This document shows, piece by piece, positions 17,139 through 26,451 of a DNA stretch of 64,000 bases (the stretch's first letter is position 1; each line of letters opens with the position of its first letter). The DNA lies in the NCBI RefSeq assembly GCF_013204845.1, contig NZ_JABMKY010000008.1, forward strand, positions 248,001 to 312,000, in the 5' to 3' direction. The translations under genes and the position numbers were made by a program. The notes beneath the pieces are model-generated. The model was not told the origin of the DNA. It was given only the letters and a program-made list of their open reading frames with translations, and searched no databases. Source of the stretch: Paenibacillus qinlingensis. Lineage in GTDB: Bacteria; Bacillota; Bacilli; Paenibacillales; NBRC-103111.

Positions 17139-18210
17139 TAATCATCGCATCGCGCTGTGCAATAAGGCACAATTCTGCTGCTTTGAACGTATGCTCCTGC
17201 GTCATCGCCACTTCTGTGCGGTTTAAGCAATCCAGGATCAGCTGGCCGAAGTATGGGAAACCGACTTGACCACTAACAGCGAAATGCTGCTCCCCATCCT
17301 TGTTCACAAGGTACACATGATTACTCGTCTGCTCTCTGGCAATATCGACATATTTGCGAAGCTCAATATACCCCTCGCTCCCTAGAATCGTCATGCGGCC
17401 ATCGCCCCATGTACTTAATCCATCTGGCGTCATCCAGTCGACCCGGAAATAACCGGTTGCTCCATTGTCCCCGACCAAAGTCGCATCGCCGAAATCCTCG
17501 AAATTCGGATACTGCGGATAATTGTAATTCGCTACTTTACTGTGTACAACCTTGGCATCTTTTGCCCCTGTAAAATATAGGAACTGCTCAATCTGATGGC
17601 TTCCGATATCGCACAGAATCCCGCCGAATTTCTCCTTCTCAAAAAACCAATCCGGTCGACTCGACAAACTAATGCGATGCGGCCCTAGTCCAATGACTTG
17701 ATGGACACGACCGATTGCACCCTGCTCAATTAATTGCCCCGCGTAGATGGCACTTTCGACATGCAGACGCTCGCTGTAATAGACCGCATATTTCTGCCCT
17801 GTTTCAGCTACCTTCGCCTTCGCCGCTTCCAGCTGCTCTAATGTCGTAAACGGTGCTTTATCGGTGAAATAATCCTTACCGCTATCCATGACGCGCAGCC
17901 CTAGAGGACCGCGATCACTTGGAATCGCCGCAGCCGCAACAAGCTTTACTTCGGCATCTCCAAGAATCTCCTCCAACGAACTTGCCACGCGAACACCTGG
18001 GTATGTGCTCAGGAATTTATCTACTTTGGCTGGATCTGGGTCATATACCCATTTCAATTCTCCGCCCGCTTCCCGCAGCCCATTACACATCCCATAAATA
18101 TGCCCATGATCCAGCGCCGCAGCTGCGAAAACAAATTCTCCCGGCTGACAAACCGTATTAAAACTGCCTTGAGGTGCGTAATTCATGCCATCGCTTTTCT
18201 GCATTTTCAT
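17122..18210 (-). CDS. Gfo/Idh/MocA family oxidoreductase
   Basis: NAD(P)-dependent sugar or cyclitol dehydrogenase family protein, 362 residues. An N-terminal Rossmann fold (about 25-150) has LDHGHIYGM at the nucleotide-binding turn instead of a plain GxGxxG. A C-terminal alpha/beta domain contains GGILCDIGSHQIEQFLYF, with the conserved DxGxHxxD-like segment in altered form. The usual catalytic EKP is replaced by DKAP (about residue 118), so substrate or catalysis may differ. ATG at 18210 follows GAGGAG. It lies 11 nt after the second oxidoreductase and is probably in the same operon. Substrate unknown. Confidence 0.85.
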   Translation of the reverse strand: MKMQKSDGMNYAPQGSFNTVCQPGEFVFAAAALDHGHIYGMCNGLREAGGELKWVYDPDPAKVDKFLSTYPGVRVASSLEEILGDAEVKLVAAAAIPSDRGPLGLRVMDSGKDYFTDKAPFTTLEQLEAAKAKVAETGQKYAVYYSERLHVESAIYAGQLIEQGAIGRVHQVIGLGPHRISLSSRPDWFFEKEKFGGILCDIGSHQIEQFLYFTGAKDAKVVHSKVANYNYPQYPNFEDFGDATLVGDNGATGYFRVDWMTPDGLSTWGDGRMTILGSEGYIELRKYVDIAREQTSNHVYLVNKDGEQHFAVSGQVGFPYFGQLILDCLNRTEVAMTQEHTFKAAELCLIAQRDAMIITTAE

Positions 18211-18221
18211 CAAGTCTCCTC

Positions 18222-19376
18222 TTATTTAAATGAACTACCTGTTGTAATCGTTTGTGGTGCAAAATTTTCAATCGACGTATTCTTCTCATAAAAATGGGTC
18301 GCATTGGCTTGCACGCCGCTTCTCGTATAGAAGGCATCTTCCGCTCCTAGCGGGAATTTCACAAGCTCACCCGTGCTCGCTGATTTGTAAATACCCGTAA
18401 TGAGCTCCAACGTTTGACGCCCGCTAATCCCATCAATCAGCACAGGTGTGCCGGTTTCAATCGCCGTTAACACATTGTCGATCTGACCGACATGCCCCTC
18501 ATAGATCACCTCTGGCAACCCATCATACAAAGCTTGCAGCTCCTCCTCCAGCTCCGTATTCGGCTCTGGAAAACCATTCGACGTCGAGTTCGACGCCTTC
18601 ACTTTCCATGGCGCAGACACACGTGCCTTCGCTCCTTGGAAAATCAACTGCTGCTCCTCGCCATGATGCACGACCGAGCTCGTGATCTGTCCTAACGATC
18701 CGTTCGCGAAGCGCAGCATCCCGATCGAGAGGTCTTCGACCTCCGCGTTATCATGCGACACATTGCTCATGAACGCTTGCACTTCCGTCGGGCTGCCCAT
18801 CATCCAGAGCAGGGCGTCGATATGATGCACGGCATGATTCAGCGTTGGGCCGCCGCCTTCCTTCTCCCACGTGCCGCGCCACCACAGGTCATAGTAACAA
18901 TGGCCGCGCCACCAGAAAGAATCCACCTGCGTGTGGACGATGTTGCCCATGAGGCCGCTTTCCAGCACCGATTTCATTTTCATCATCGGCGTTTTGAAGC
19001 GATTCTGAGCCACGACAGATAGTATCTTTCCTGTCCGTTGCGCAGCCTCATTCATCAGATCGCATTCCTCAAGCGAGGAAGCCATTGGCTTCTCCACCAT
19101 CACATGCGAACCTGCTTCTAGAAACTCTACCGTCAATGAAGCGTGCGTATACGGTGGCGTACAGATGGACACGAGATCAATATCCGCTTCCAGCAACTCT
19201 TTATAATCCTTCACAGCCCTCGCATTTTTCAGCTCAAACTGATCAATGCGTTCCTGCGCTTTATCCTCATAAATATCGCTAATCGCGACAATCGTGCAAC
19301 GCTCTGGAAATTGTAAATACGCTTCAATATGCGCCTTCGAAATCGCACCAGCACCAATGATTGCTACCTTCAGCAT
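18222..19376 (-). CDS. Gfo/Idh/MocA family oxidoreductase
   Basis: A 384-residue NAD(P)-dependent dehydrogenase. The Rossmann motif GAGAIS occurs at residues 7-12, EKP (VEKPMASSLEEC) near residue 93, and GGGPTLNHAVHHIDALLWMMG in the C-terminal domain carries the conserved Asn/His/Asp pattern. ATG at 19376 has AAGGAGAT at 8-nt spacing; more distant in-frame starts lack one. It is the first gene of a two-gene operon with the next oxidoreductase, likely for oxidation/epimerisation of a sugar derivative. Substrate not deducible. Confidence 0.87.
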   Translation of the reverse strand: MLKVAIIGAGAISKAHIEAYLQFPERCTIVAISDIYEDKAQERIDQFELKNARAVKDYKELLEADIDLVSICTPPYTHASLTVEFLEAGSHVMVEKPMASSLEECDLMNEAAQRTGKILSVVAQNRFKTPMMKMKSVLESGLMGNIVHTQVDSFWWRGHCYYDLWWRGTWEKEGGGPTLNHAVHHIDALLWMMGSPTEVQAFMSNVSHDNAEVEDLSIGMLRFANGSLGQITSSVVHHGEEQQLIFQGAKARVSAPWKVKASNSTSNGFPEPNTELEEELQALYDGLPEVIYEGHVGQIDNVLTAIETGTPVLIDGISGRQTLELITGIYKSASTGELVKFPLGAEDAFYTRSGVQANATHFYEKNTSIENFAPQTITTGSSFK

Positions 19377-19553
19377 CCACTTCATCTCCTTGCTTTTTGT
19401 TGTTCCAAGCATACCAAGAATACGGTTACAAAAGTGACACTATCTTGTGAAAAAATACCGTTACTTTGCGGTTTACATCTCCAATTACCTTACAACGATT
19501 CCTTCAACTTTTAAACAAGGCTGCTCTTGAACGCCAAATCAATAACATGTAAA

Positions 19554-19580
19554 GGAGCAGTCCTCTGGACTGCTCCTTAT
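19554..19580. terminator. Terminator after the NUDIX gene (hairpin works on both strands)
   Basis: Perfect 12-bp arms AAGGAGCAGTCC / GGACTGCTCCTT with a TCT loop. It lies downstream of the minus-strand NUDIX gene, in the 246-bp gap before the Gfo/Idh promoter region. Confidence 0.8.
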
Positions 19581-19622
19581 TTGTCACATACCCGTAATTA
19601 GGAAGTCTAATCAGGTAAATGA

Positions 19623-20111
19623 TTAGCAATGGGCAAAGCTATGCTCCTTAATCCATTCGGAAACAATCAAATAGACATTGTCTTTCAGTAAGGGACTAAA
19701 TGTCGGATCATTCATAATCTCAAGCTGATTCGGAATTGTATCTACCAGCATGACACCATTCGTTTCAAATCCACCCGGCAACTCCCTAAGAATACTAACA
19801 TTTGAAATATATACATTTTTCACAAACGCAAGACTGTCATTTTCAAAAATTAAATACTGTCCAATCCTTTCAATGGAAGCGAGTTCTCCCCCTGTCTCTT
19901 CATACATCTCCCTCATAACCGTTTGTATAACAGTCTCGCCTACCTCCCTAGTTCCTCCTGGTAATTCCCAACCGCGAGAATGATGTCTAGCAAGAACCAA
20001 TTTACCTTGATAGAAGGCAAAAATCAGGACACAGTTGGCTTCTTCAATCAGACATTCTTTTGATAATACGATATGTTGATTTGGCAAAGCACCAGAGAAC
20101 TCATAAGTCAT
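19623..20111 (-). CDS. NUDIX hydrolase
   Basis: A 162-residue pyrophosphohydrolase of the NUDIX fold. The catalytic box is complete: G-T-R-E-V-G-E at its start, then REMYEETGG about seven residues later (residues ~67-89), matching Gx5Ex7REUxEExG. The substrate is unknown. ATG at 20111 follows GGTGATCA and overlaps the last 11 nt of pabB, so the two are translationally linked. A role in folate-precursor dephosphorylation is possible because some NUDIX enzymes act on dihydroneopterin triphosphate. That is inference from the neighbour only. Confidence 0.85.
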   Translation of the reverse strand: MTYEFSGALPNQHIVLSKECLIEEANCVLIFAFYQGKLVLARHHSRGWELPGGTREVGETVIQTVMREMYEETGGELASIERIGQYLIFENDSLAFVKNVYISNVSILRELPGGFETNGVMLVDTIPNQLEIMNDPTFSPLLKDNVYLIVSEWIKEHSFAHC

Positions 20112-21249
20112 TATGATCACCAACCCGCTTCTTATCAATCCGTTCATTCCGTTCATTCCGATAAGTCAACACACTAGATTTCGTTCTCATCTCTTCATAC
20201 TCATCCTCAGCGGTAGAATCGGCGATAATCCCTCCTCCTACTCCATACTCGGCCAATTGCGTATACGTATCCACAAGAACTGTACGGATAGCTACGTTAA
20301 ATGTAATGCCTTCACCAGGCACAGCAAGCCCAATAGCCCCACAATAAATGTGACGTGGCTCCTTTTCTAAAGATGATATAATTTCCATGGTGGACATTTT
20401 AGGGGCTCCGGTTATTGACCCACAGGGGAACATGGCTTGGAAAACATCGAATAGATTGACCCCGGGCTTTGTATTCGCTTCTACGGTAGAGGTCATTTGG
20501 AACAGGGTAGGATATTCCTCGATTTCAAATAGCTTTGGAACTTTAACGGTACCTGTCTTGGCGATCCGGCCTAAATCATTCCGAAGTAGATCCACAATCA
20601 TTACGTTCTCAGTCCGGTTTTTTTCAGATTCGAACAAGGCTTCTTTGCTCTCCGATTTGGGTAAAGTACCTTTCATCGGCTTTGTACGAATAACATCCCC
20701 ATCCCAGTGAAAGAACAGTTCGGGTGAAACAGACAGGATTCGATATCTCCCCAGATTTAAATAGGCAGAATAATTAGCTTGCTGGACTTCCCTCAAATCT
20801 TCGTAATAGCCAAAATCATCTCCGCTAAAATGTGCCTGCAGGCGCGTTGAATAATTGACCTGGTACGTCTCACCTCGAGCAATCGCTTCATGAATCCGTT
20901 CAATGTTGTCGTCATACTCTACACGGCCAGTGCCTGAACGCCAGTCAGATACAGAATAGTCCCCCTTCTCACTTATAACATCTTCTTCCACTGGTTTATC
21001 GTAGACACCGAACCACAATAAGGGAAATTCCGGGTTAGGCTTACAAACACTGAGTCGATTCTCGAAAGCAGGTGCACACTCATACGAGACATACCCAACC
21101 ACATAGAACTGCTCAGCGATAGCCTCTTGTACGTTCTCGAATATTCCTTTAATGTCTTCCAATTTATGAGTCTGCCAAACTTGAAGAGGTTTCTCAAATT
21201 TCAATCTTTTCTGATTAAAATCAACGATAAGGTTGGGTGTTTGTTCCAT
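20101..21249 (-). CDS. pabB: Aminodeoxychorismate synthase component I-like (chorismate-binding enzyme)
   Basis: Converts chorismate plus ammonia to 4-amino-4-deoxychorismate on the way to p-aminobenzoate and folate. The 382-residue chain carries the chorismate-binding motifs KPMKGT (about 192), NRTENVMIVDLLRNDLGRI, and CGSITGAPK (near 285), with a GGGIIADS motif at the end. It lacks an amidotransferase or lyase domain, so partners PabA and PabC must lie elsewhere. ATG at 21249 follows CGGAG. It lies 116 nt after glyA, past a terminator. Confidence 0.85.
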   Translation of the reverse strand: MEQTPNLIVDFNQKRLKFEKPLQVWQTHKLEDIKGIFENVQEAIAEQFYVVGYVSYECAPAFENRLSVCKPNPEFPLLWFGVYDKPVEEDVISEKGDYSVSDWRSGTGRVEYDDNIERIHEAIARGETYQVNYSTRLQAHFSGDDFGYYEDLREVQQANYSAYLNLGRYRILSVSPELFFHWDGDVIRTKPMKGTLPKSESKEALFESEKNRTENVMIVDLLRNDLGRIAKTGTVKVPKLFEIEEYPTLFQMTSTVEANTKPGVNLFDVFQAMFPCGSITGAPKMSTMEIISSLEKEPRHIYCGAIGLAVPGEGITFNVAIRTVLVDTYTQLAEYGVGGGIIADSTAEDEYEEMRTKSSVLTYRNERNERIDKKRVGDHNDL

Positions 21250-21294
21250 AAGATACACTCCGCTTTCTGGGTTGTTGAGGAATCACGCCCCGAA

Positions 21295-21328
21295 ATAAAA
21301 AAAGTATTTGATCCAAAGATCAAATACT
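21295..21328 (-). terminator. Rho-independent terminator after glyA
   Basis: Perfect 11-bp arms AGTATTTGATC / GATCAAATACT with a CAAA loop, followed by seven T on the minus strand. It separates the metE-glyA unit from pabB. Confidence 0.9.
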
Positions 21329-21364
21329 GTGCCCATACGATAGGGCAATATTGTACGTGCAAAT

Positions 21365-22612
21365 TTAATAGCTTAAGCCTGGATAAAGCGGGAATTGCGC
21401 AGTTAGATCTTTTACCATGCCTCGCACTTGTTCATGCACAGCTGTGTCCGATGGATTTTTCAATGTTAAAGCGACGATTCTAGCAATGGTTTTCATAGCT
21501 GCCTGATCCATACCTCTGGCGGTAACAGACGGTGTACCGATACGAACTCCGCTTGTAATCATCGGCTTAGCAGGGTCAAAAGGAATCGCATTTTTATTTA
21601 CCGTTACACCTACTTCATCCAACAAGTGTTCGGCTTCCTTACCGCTGATATTCAGGCTGCGAAGGTCGATGAGCATCAGATGGTTATCCGTACCTCCGGA
21701 CACAAGATCAACACCTTCAGCCAGAAGCGCTTCTGATAATGTTTTGGCGTTCGTTACAACATGTTGAGCATACGTTTTAAAAGCAGGTTCGAGCGCTTCG
21801 CCGAAAGCTACAGCTTTCGCAGCAATGATATGCATCAATGGTCCGCCCTGCGTACCAGGGAACACCGCTTTGTCAATCGCTGCCGCCCAAGGCTTGCGGC
21901 AAAGGATCATACCGCCGCGGGGGCCGCGAAGCGTTTTATGTGTAGTCGTCGTAACAAAATGCGCGTGTGGCACTGGGCTCGGATGTAAGCCTGCTGCAAC
22001 AAGTCCGGCGATATGCGCCATGTCCACGAAGAACAACGCGCCCACATCATTCGCGATAGATGCCAAAGCTTCAAAATCGATCGTGCGCGGATATGCGCTG
22101 GCACCAGCCACGATCATACGTGGCTTATGCTTGAATGCTAACTTACGCACCTCGTTGTAATCAATATGCGAATCGCTTTCACTAACTCCATAAGGAACAA
22201 AGTTATATAATATGCCGGAAGCATTAACAGGGCTGCCATGCGTCAAGTGACCACCGTGCGCTAGGTTCATACCAAGAACTGTATCCCCTGGTTGAAGAGC
22301 AGCTAGATATACAGCCATGTTAGCCTGTGCGCCGGAATGTGGCTGCACATTAACGTGCTCAGCGCCAAATAGTTCTTTGGCACGATCACGCGCGATGTCT
22401 TCAACGATATCGACATGCTCGCAACCACCGTAATAACGTTTACCTGGGTAGCCTTCGGCATATTTATTCGTCAAAACCGTTCCCATCGCTTGCAACACAG
22501 CTTCACTTACGAAGTTTTCAGAAGCGATCAACTCGATTTTGTCGCGTTGACGGCCAAGCTCCAGATTCATCGCTTCAACAATTTTAGGATCTTGTTTACG
22601 TAATTGCTCCAC
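21365..22612 (-). CDS. glyA: Serine hydroxymethyltransferase
   Basis: PLP enzyme interconverting serine plus tetrahydrofolate with glycine plus 5,10-methylene-tetrahydrofolate. It supplies the one-carbon units that MetE ultimately needs as methyl-folate. The 415 residues include [11 protein letters not shown] near the N-terminus, the [15 protein letters not shown] substrate segment, and [14 protein letters not shown] with Schiff-base K226. The start is GTG at 22612, preceded by AAGGAG at 8-nt spacing and giving MEQLRKQD. A longer TTG-initiated frame would add 18 atypical residues. It follows metE by 59 nt on the same strand, probably in one operon. Confidence 0.95.
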   Translation of the reverse strand: MEQLRKQDPKIVEAMNLELGRQRDKIELIASENFVSEAVLQAMGTVLTNKYAEGYPGKRYYGGCEHVDIVEDIARDRAKELFGAEHVNVQPHSGAQANMAVYLAALQPGDTVLGMNLAHGGHLTHGSPVNASGILYNFVPYGVSESDSHIDYNEVRKLAFKHKPRMIVAGASAYPRTIDFEALASIANDVGALFFVDMAHIAGLVAAGLHPSPVPHAHFVTTTTHKTLRGPRGGMILCRKPWAAAIDKAVFPGTQGGPLMHIIAAKAVAFGEALEPAFKTYAQHVVTNAKTLSEALLAEGVDLVSGGTDNHLMLIDLRSLNISGKEAEHLLDEVGVTVNKNAIPFDPAKPMITSGVRIGTPSVTARGMDQAAMKTIARIVALTLKNPSDTAVHEQVRGMVKDLTAQFPLYPGLSY

Positions 22613-22671
22613 TTTAGCTAACTCCTTAGAATCGATTTGTTGGTCATTGGTTCCAATACGTCTCAAACGAT

Positions 22672-24960
22672 CTAGATGAGAGCAGCATGCTTGTCACGTG
22701 CGATTTTCGTTGCATCCACCATGTTGCGCAAGGAAGCAACCGTCTCTTCGAGTCCGCGCGTTTTCAGACCGCAATCCGGATTAATCCAGAATAGCTTAGG
22801 ATCCAACACACGCAGGGCGCGTTCGATCATGCCCGTCATTTCCTCTACACTTGGCACGCGTGGACTGTGAATATCGTATACTCCCAAACCAATGCCTAGC
22901 TTGTAGGTATTCAACTCGAAGCTATGAATTAATTCACCGTGGCTGCGTGATGTTTCGATTGAAATAACGTCGGCGTCCATGGCCTCGATCGAATCAATCA
23001 TGTCATGAAATTCGCAATAGCACATATGCGTATGAATTTGTGTTGTGTCTTGTACGGTGCATGTGGCGATGCGGAAAGCTTTAACTGCCCATGCCAAGTA
23101 ACCGGCATGTTCCTCTTCTTTCAGCGGCAGTCCTTCACGAACAGCAGGCTCGTCAACTTGAATCATGCCAATGCCAGCACTCTCAAGTGCCTCTACTTCT
23201 TGTCTAAGCGCATAGGCAAGTTGGTAGGCGATATCCTCGCGTGGGATGTCGTCGCGGACAAATGACCAGTTCATAATCGTAATAGGTCCGGTCAGCATGC
23301 CTTTTACTGGGCGGCTAGTGCGTGACTGTGCATATTTGGTTTCTTCGACCGTCATTTCACCCGTGAAAGCTACATCCCCGAATATCACCGGCGGTTTCAC
23401 GCAACGGGAACCGTACGATTGCACCCAACCGTTTTGCGTAAATGCAAAGCCTGCAAGTTTTTCACCAAAAAACTCGACCATATCCGTACGCTCAAATTCC
23501 CCGTGCACAAGCACGTCCAATTCGATTTCCTCTTGAAGCTTAATCCAGATATCGATTTGCTGACGGATAAATGCAGCATATTGCTCATTGTTCCACTCGC
23601 CTTTACGCCATAATTGGCGCGCCTTACGAACTTCTGCAGACTGTGGGAAACTCCCAATCGTCGTTGTAGGGAACAGTGGCAATTGCCATTTCGCTTGTTG
23701 TGCAACATGACGCTGGGCAAACGGACGGGAACGTTCAGGCTGCTGAACACGAAGGTCTACAACCTTCTGCCCAATATCGTCGCGACTGCGCGCCTCCGAC
23801 TCTTGAAGTGCTTGCAGTGCACGATCACATGCTTCCAATTCCTCGGCAATCTCTGCACGGCCTGATAATACGGCTTTCGCAAGAAGAACAAGTTCAGTCA
23901 ATTTTTCATCCGCGTAAGCAAGAGCCTCTTTTAATACCGGCTCCAGCTTCGTCTCCCGTTCTGTCGATACAGGAACGTGGAGCAAACTGCTCGACGATTG
24001 TACGATGAGTCGTTCCGCCGGTACAAGTGCAGTAATCTCTTCCAGCAATGCCAGCTTCTCACGAAGGGAGGCTTTCCAAATTCCGCGTCCATCGATGACA
24101 CCTGCACCTAATACTTTGTCTGCCGGGAATCCGAAGGTTTTTAATGCTTCCAGGTTTCCTTGAAGGCCATGAACGAAGTCTAGACCAATTGCTTGTACTG
24201 GCAACGAAATAATGTCAGCGTAGCGATCAACCGACTCAAAATACGTTTGCAACACAATGTTCAAGCCAGGTACAGCTTCAGTAAACGTTTCATAGATGGT
24301 TTTCAGTCTAGCAACATCGGCATCGCTCAACTTCGTGACGAGAATTGGCTCATCAATTTGTACCCATTGAACGCCTTCTTCAGCAAGCTCTTTAAGAATT
24401 TGTACATATAACGGAAGCAATGTATGCAACCAAGTGTCGAACTCCGATGCGCTATAGCCTTTGGATAGCTTTAAGAACGTTAAAGGACCAACGATGACGG
24501 GCTTTCCTTCAATGCCTAGCTTTTCTTTAGCTTCTCGGTAAGCTATTAAAGGCTTGTTCTCCGTAATAACCGGGGATGCTCCAGACAGTTCAGGCACGAT
24601 ATAGTGATAGTTAGTGTTAAACCACTTCGTCATTTCACTTGCTGTAGCATTCTTCGTTCCTCGGGCAACTCCGTAATAAACGGACAAGGGCACTGCGCCC
24701 CCCTCAAAAGCAAAACGTTCAGGAATAATGCCAAACATAGCAGCTGTATCAAGGATATGATCATAATAGCTGAAATCGTTAACCGGAATAAGATCAATGC
24801 CTTTTTCCTTCTGCTTGCGCAAGTGATTTAAACGAATCTCTTGCAGTTGTAACTCAAACTCTGACTCTTCAAGCTTGCCTGCCCAGAAGGCTTCAAGCGC
24901 TTTCTTCCATTCCCTGTCAGCACCAATACGCGGATATCCCAAACTACTACTTCTTACCAT
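22672..24960 (-). CDS. metE: Cobalamin-independent methionine synthase
   Basis: Transfers the methyl group of 5-methyl-tetrahydropteroyl-triglutamate to homocysteine. The 762 residues are the usual length, with two (beta/alpha)8 halves. The N-terminal SSLGYPRIG and the C-terminal zinc ligands His and Cys in THMCYCEF, plus Cys in NPDCGLKTR, are intact. ATG at 24960 follows AGAGGGG. There is no SAM or cobalamin riboswitch in the 101-nt gap to the upstream LysR gene. Instead a MET-box-like palindrome is present, so control is probably by that regulator. It neighbours a B12 uptake locus. Confidence 0.96.
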   Translation of the reverse strand: MVRSSSLGYPRIGADREWKKALEAFWAGKLEESEFELQLQEIRLNHLRKQKEKGIDLIPVNDFSYYDHILDTAAMFGIIPERFAFEGGAVPLSVYYGVARGTKNATASEMTKWFNTNYHYIVPELSGASPVITENKPLIAYREAKEKLGIEGKPVIVGPLTFLKLSKGYSASEFDTWLHTLLPLYVQILKELAEEGVQWVQIDEPILVTKLSDADVARLKTIYETFTEAVPGLNIVLQTYFESVDRYADIISLPVQAIGLDFVHGLQGNLEALKTFGFPADKVLGAGVIDGRGIWKASLREKLALLEEITALVPAERLIVQSSSSLLHVPVSTERETKLEPVLKEALAYADEKLTELVLLAKAVLSGRAEIAEELEACDRALQALQESEARSRDDIGQKVVDLRVQQPERSRPFAQRHVAQQAKWQLPLFPTTTIGSFPQSAEVRKARQLWRKGEWNNEQYAAFIRQQIDIWIKLQEEIELDVLVHGEFERTDMVEFFGEKLAGFAFTQNGWVQSYGSRCVKPPVIFGDVAFTGEMTVEETKYAQSRTSRPVKGMLTGPITIMNWSFVRDDIPREDIAYQLAYALRQEVEALESAGIGMIQVDEPAVREGLPLKEEEHAGYLAWAVKAFRIATCTVQDTTQIHTHMCYCEFHDMIDSIEAMDADVISIETSRSHGELIHSFELNTYKLGIGLGVYDIHSPRVPSVEEMTGMIERALRVLDPKLFWINPDCGLKTRGLEETVASLRNMVDATKIARDKHAALI

Positions 24961-25044
24961 CTGACAAAACCCCTCTGCAATTTGTTATACAAAAGATACC
25001 ATGCAGAAGAAGTTATAGCGTAACTGGAATAATGTATATCTAGA

Positions 25045-25061
25045 TATAGTTAAAAGCTATA
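25045..25061. promoter_or_regulatory. MET-box-like palindrome upstream of metE
   Basis: TATAGTTAAAAGCTATA is a near-perfect inverted repeat. It agrees at 14 of 16 defined positions with the streptococcal MtaR/MetR MET-box TATAGTTTnAAACTATA as I recall it. It lies 85 nt upstream of the metE start and directly abuts the LysR stop. Likely operator for that LysR protein. Confidence 0.55.
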
Positions 25062-25973
25062 TTAGAATGCCATAGGGGCAATAGCTTGTTGGAGTGCTTC
25101 AACATAAGCTGTTCCAAGCTTGGATAGCGATATATGGCTATGTGAAATCCAACCCACATTAATGGTTTCATCACAATCCAGCGGTACAGGAATAATCTCA
25201 TTGCCGTTCAAATCTGAGCTTAAGACTCCAGTCGATATGGTATAACCGTTCAAACCAATCAATAAATTAAAAAGCGTCGCCCGGTCATTCACGCGGATGC
25301 TCTTCTGATGCGACATCGTACTGAGGATTTCTTCGGCAAAATGAAAGGAATTGTACTCCCCTTGATCAAAAGACAAATATGGATAGTTTTGAAGTTGGTC
25401 AATCGTCACGATGGATTGCTTGGCGAGGGGGTTTTTAATGCTGATAAATATATGCGGTTTGGCGATAAATAAACTGTTGAACTGCAGATTCGCGCTTTTA
25501 AGCAGTTTATTTATAACCTTACTGTTAAACTCATTTAAGTATAAGATGCCAATCTCGCTGCGCAAATTTTTGACATCTTCTATAATTTCATACGTTTTGG
25601 TTTCACGTAATGCTAGCTCATATTCATCCTGACCATATTCCGAAACCAGACTTACGAACGCATTTACTGCAAAAGCATAATGCTGAGTCGACACAGAAAA
25701 ATGCTGCGAAGAAGGCTTAGCATTGAGGTATCGACTTTCTAATAACTCTGCTTGCTCGACGACTTGGCGCGCATAACTTAGGAATTCAACACCTTCCTTC
25801 GAAAGTGATATCCCTTTATTGGATCTATCAAAGATGGAGATTTGGATTTCTTCTTCCAGATCTCGAATCGCATTTGAAAGGCTTGGTTGGGAAATAAACA
25901 GCCTTTTGGCAGCCTCATTAATTGATCCACGGTTCGCGACCTCGATCACATATTTTAATTGTTGTAACGTCAT
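25062..25973 (-). CDS. LysR family regulator, likely MetR/MtaR-like regulator of metE
   Basis: A 303-residue transcriptional regulator. The N-terminal winged HTH (1-60) reads LQQLKYVIEVANRGSINEAA, then FISQPSLSNAIRDLEEEI. This resembles the MtaR/CmbR-type LysR proteins of lactic bacteria that control sulfur amino acid genes. A periplasmic-binding-like effector domain follows (about 90-300). ATG at 25973 follows GGGAGGGA; an upstream in-frame extension of 41 residues is rejected. The gene precedes metE on the same strand. Assignment as a methionine regulator rests on HTH similarity, context and the adjacent MET-box-like site. Confidence 0.75.
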   Translation of the reverse strand: MTLQQLKYVIEVANRGSINEAAKRLFISQPSLSNAIRDLEEEIQISIFDRSNKGISLSKEGVEFLSYARQVVEQAELLESRYLNAKPSSQHFSVSTQHYAFAVNAFVSLVSEYGQDEYELALRETKTYEIIEDVKNLRSEIGILYLNEFNSKVINKLLKSANLQFNSLFIAKPHIFISIKNPLAKQSIVTIDQLQNYPYLSFDQGEYNSFHFAEEILSTMSHQKSIRVNDRATLFNLLIGLNGYTISTGVLSSDLNGNEIIPVPLDCDETINVGWISHSHISLSKLGTAYVEALQQAIAPMAF

Positions 25974-26137
25974 GGCTTTGTCCCTCCCACTGTAATCCGA
26001 ATCAGTAGCTGTTTTAATTTTGAATATTGTAACACATATTGTGTGAATTGCCTTAGCTCGGAGGTCATTTGCTAGTAAACTTCCATAGACAAACAATTCA
26101 ACTATATATATGATTAAACTAATTAAATAATTGAAAG

Positions 26138-26310
26138 TTAAGGTGCATGCTTACGATAAGTAGGTAATGCTTAATTGGGAAGTCTGGTGAAATTCCAGCA
26201 CGGTCCCGCCACTGTAAATGACGAGCGACTCTATGATTTGCCACTGGTGAAGCTATACCGGGAAGGTTAGAGAAGCGTTGACGCATGAGTCAGGAGACCA
26301 GCCTTAATGT
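26138..26310 (+). promoter_or_regulatory. Cobalamin riboswitch (unit 1)
   Basis: The aptamer core is readable: AAGGTGCATGC, then GGGAAGTCTGGTGAAA, TCCCGCCACTG, a second CCACTG, GGGAAGG, and the B12 box AGTCAGGAGACCAGCC at 26288-26303. It stands 142 nt upstream of the first gene of the SLH/DUF4430/ECF operon, with an intrinsic terminator in between. Adenosyl- or methylcobalamin binding should switch the operon off. The remaining bases from 25974 to 26137 hold an AT-rich promoter region for the LysR gene and this leader. Confidence 0.95.
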
Positions 26311-26379
26311 GTATTCACAAACTCTACGGACGATAGAGGGGGTGCTTTTTTCGTTGTCTACGACCCATATTGACATCAC

Positions 26380-26412
26380 AGCCCTTGATTTTTCAATTCA
26401 AGGGCTTTTTTG
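26380..26412 (+). terminator. Riboswitch-controlled intrinsic terminator (unit 1)
   Basis: Stem AGCCCTTGA / TCAAGGGCT with a 9-nt loop and six T, located between the cobalamin aptamer and the AGGAGG of the first gene. This is the expected expression platform for transcriptional attenuation. Confidence 0.88.
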
Positions 26413-26451
26413 TATGCTCACCATCCCTATCATTTTACTAGGAGGATAACA

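Noticed and set aside
24961..25044. SAM (S-box) or cobalamin riboswitch before metE
   Set aside because: The 101-nt gap lacks the conserved blocks of either; only a MET-box-like palindrome and AT-rich sequence are present.
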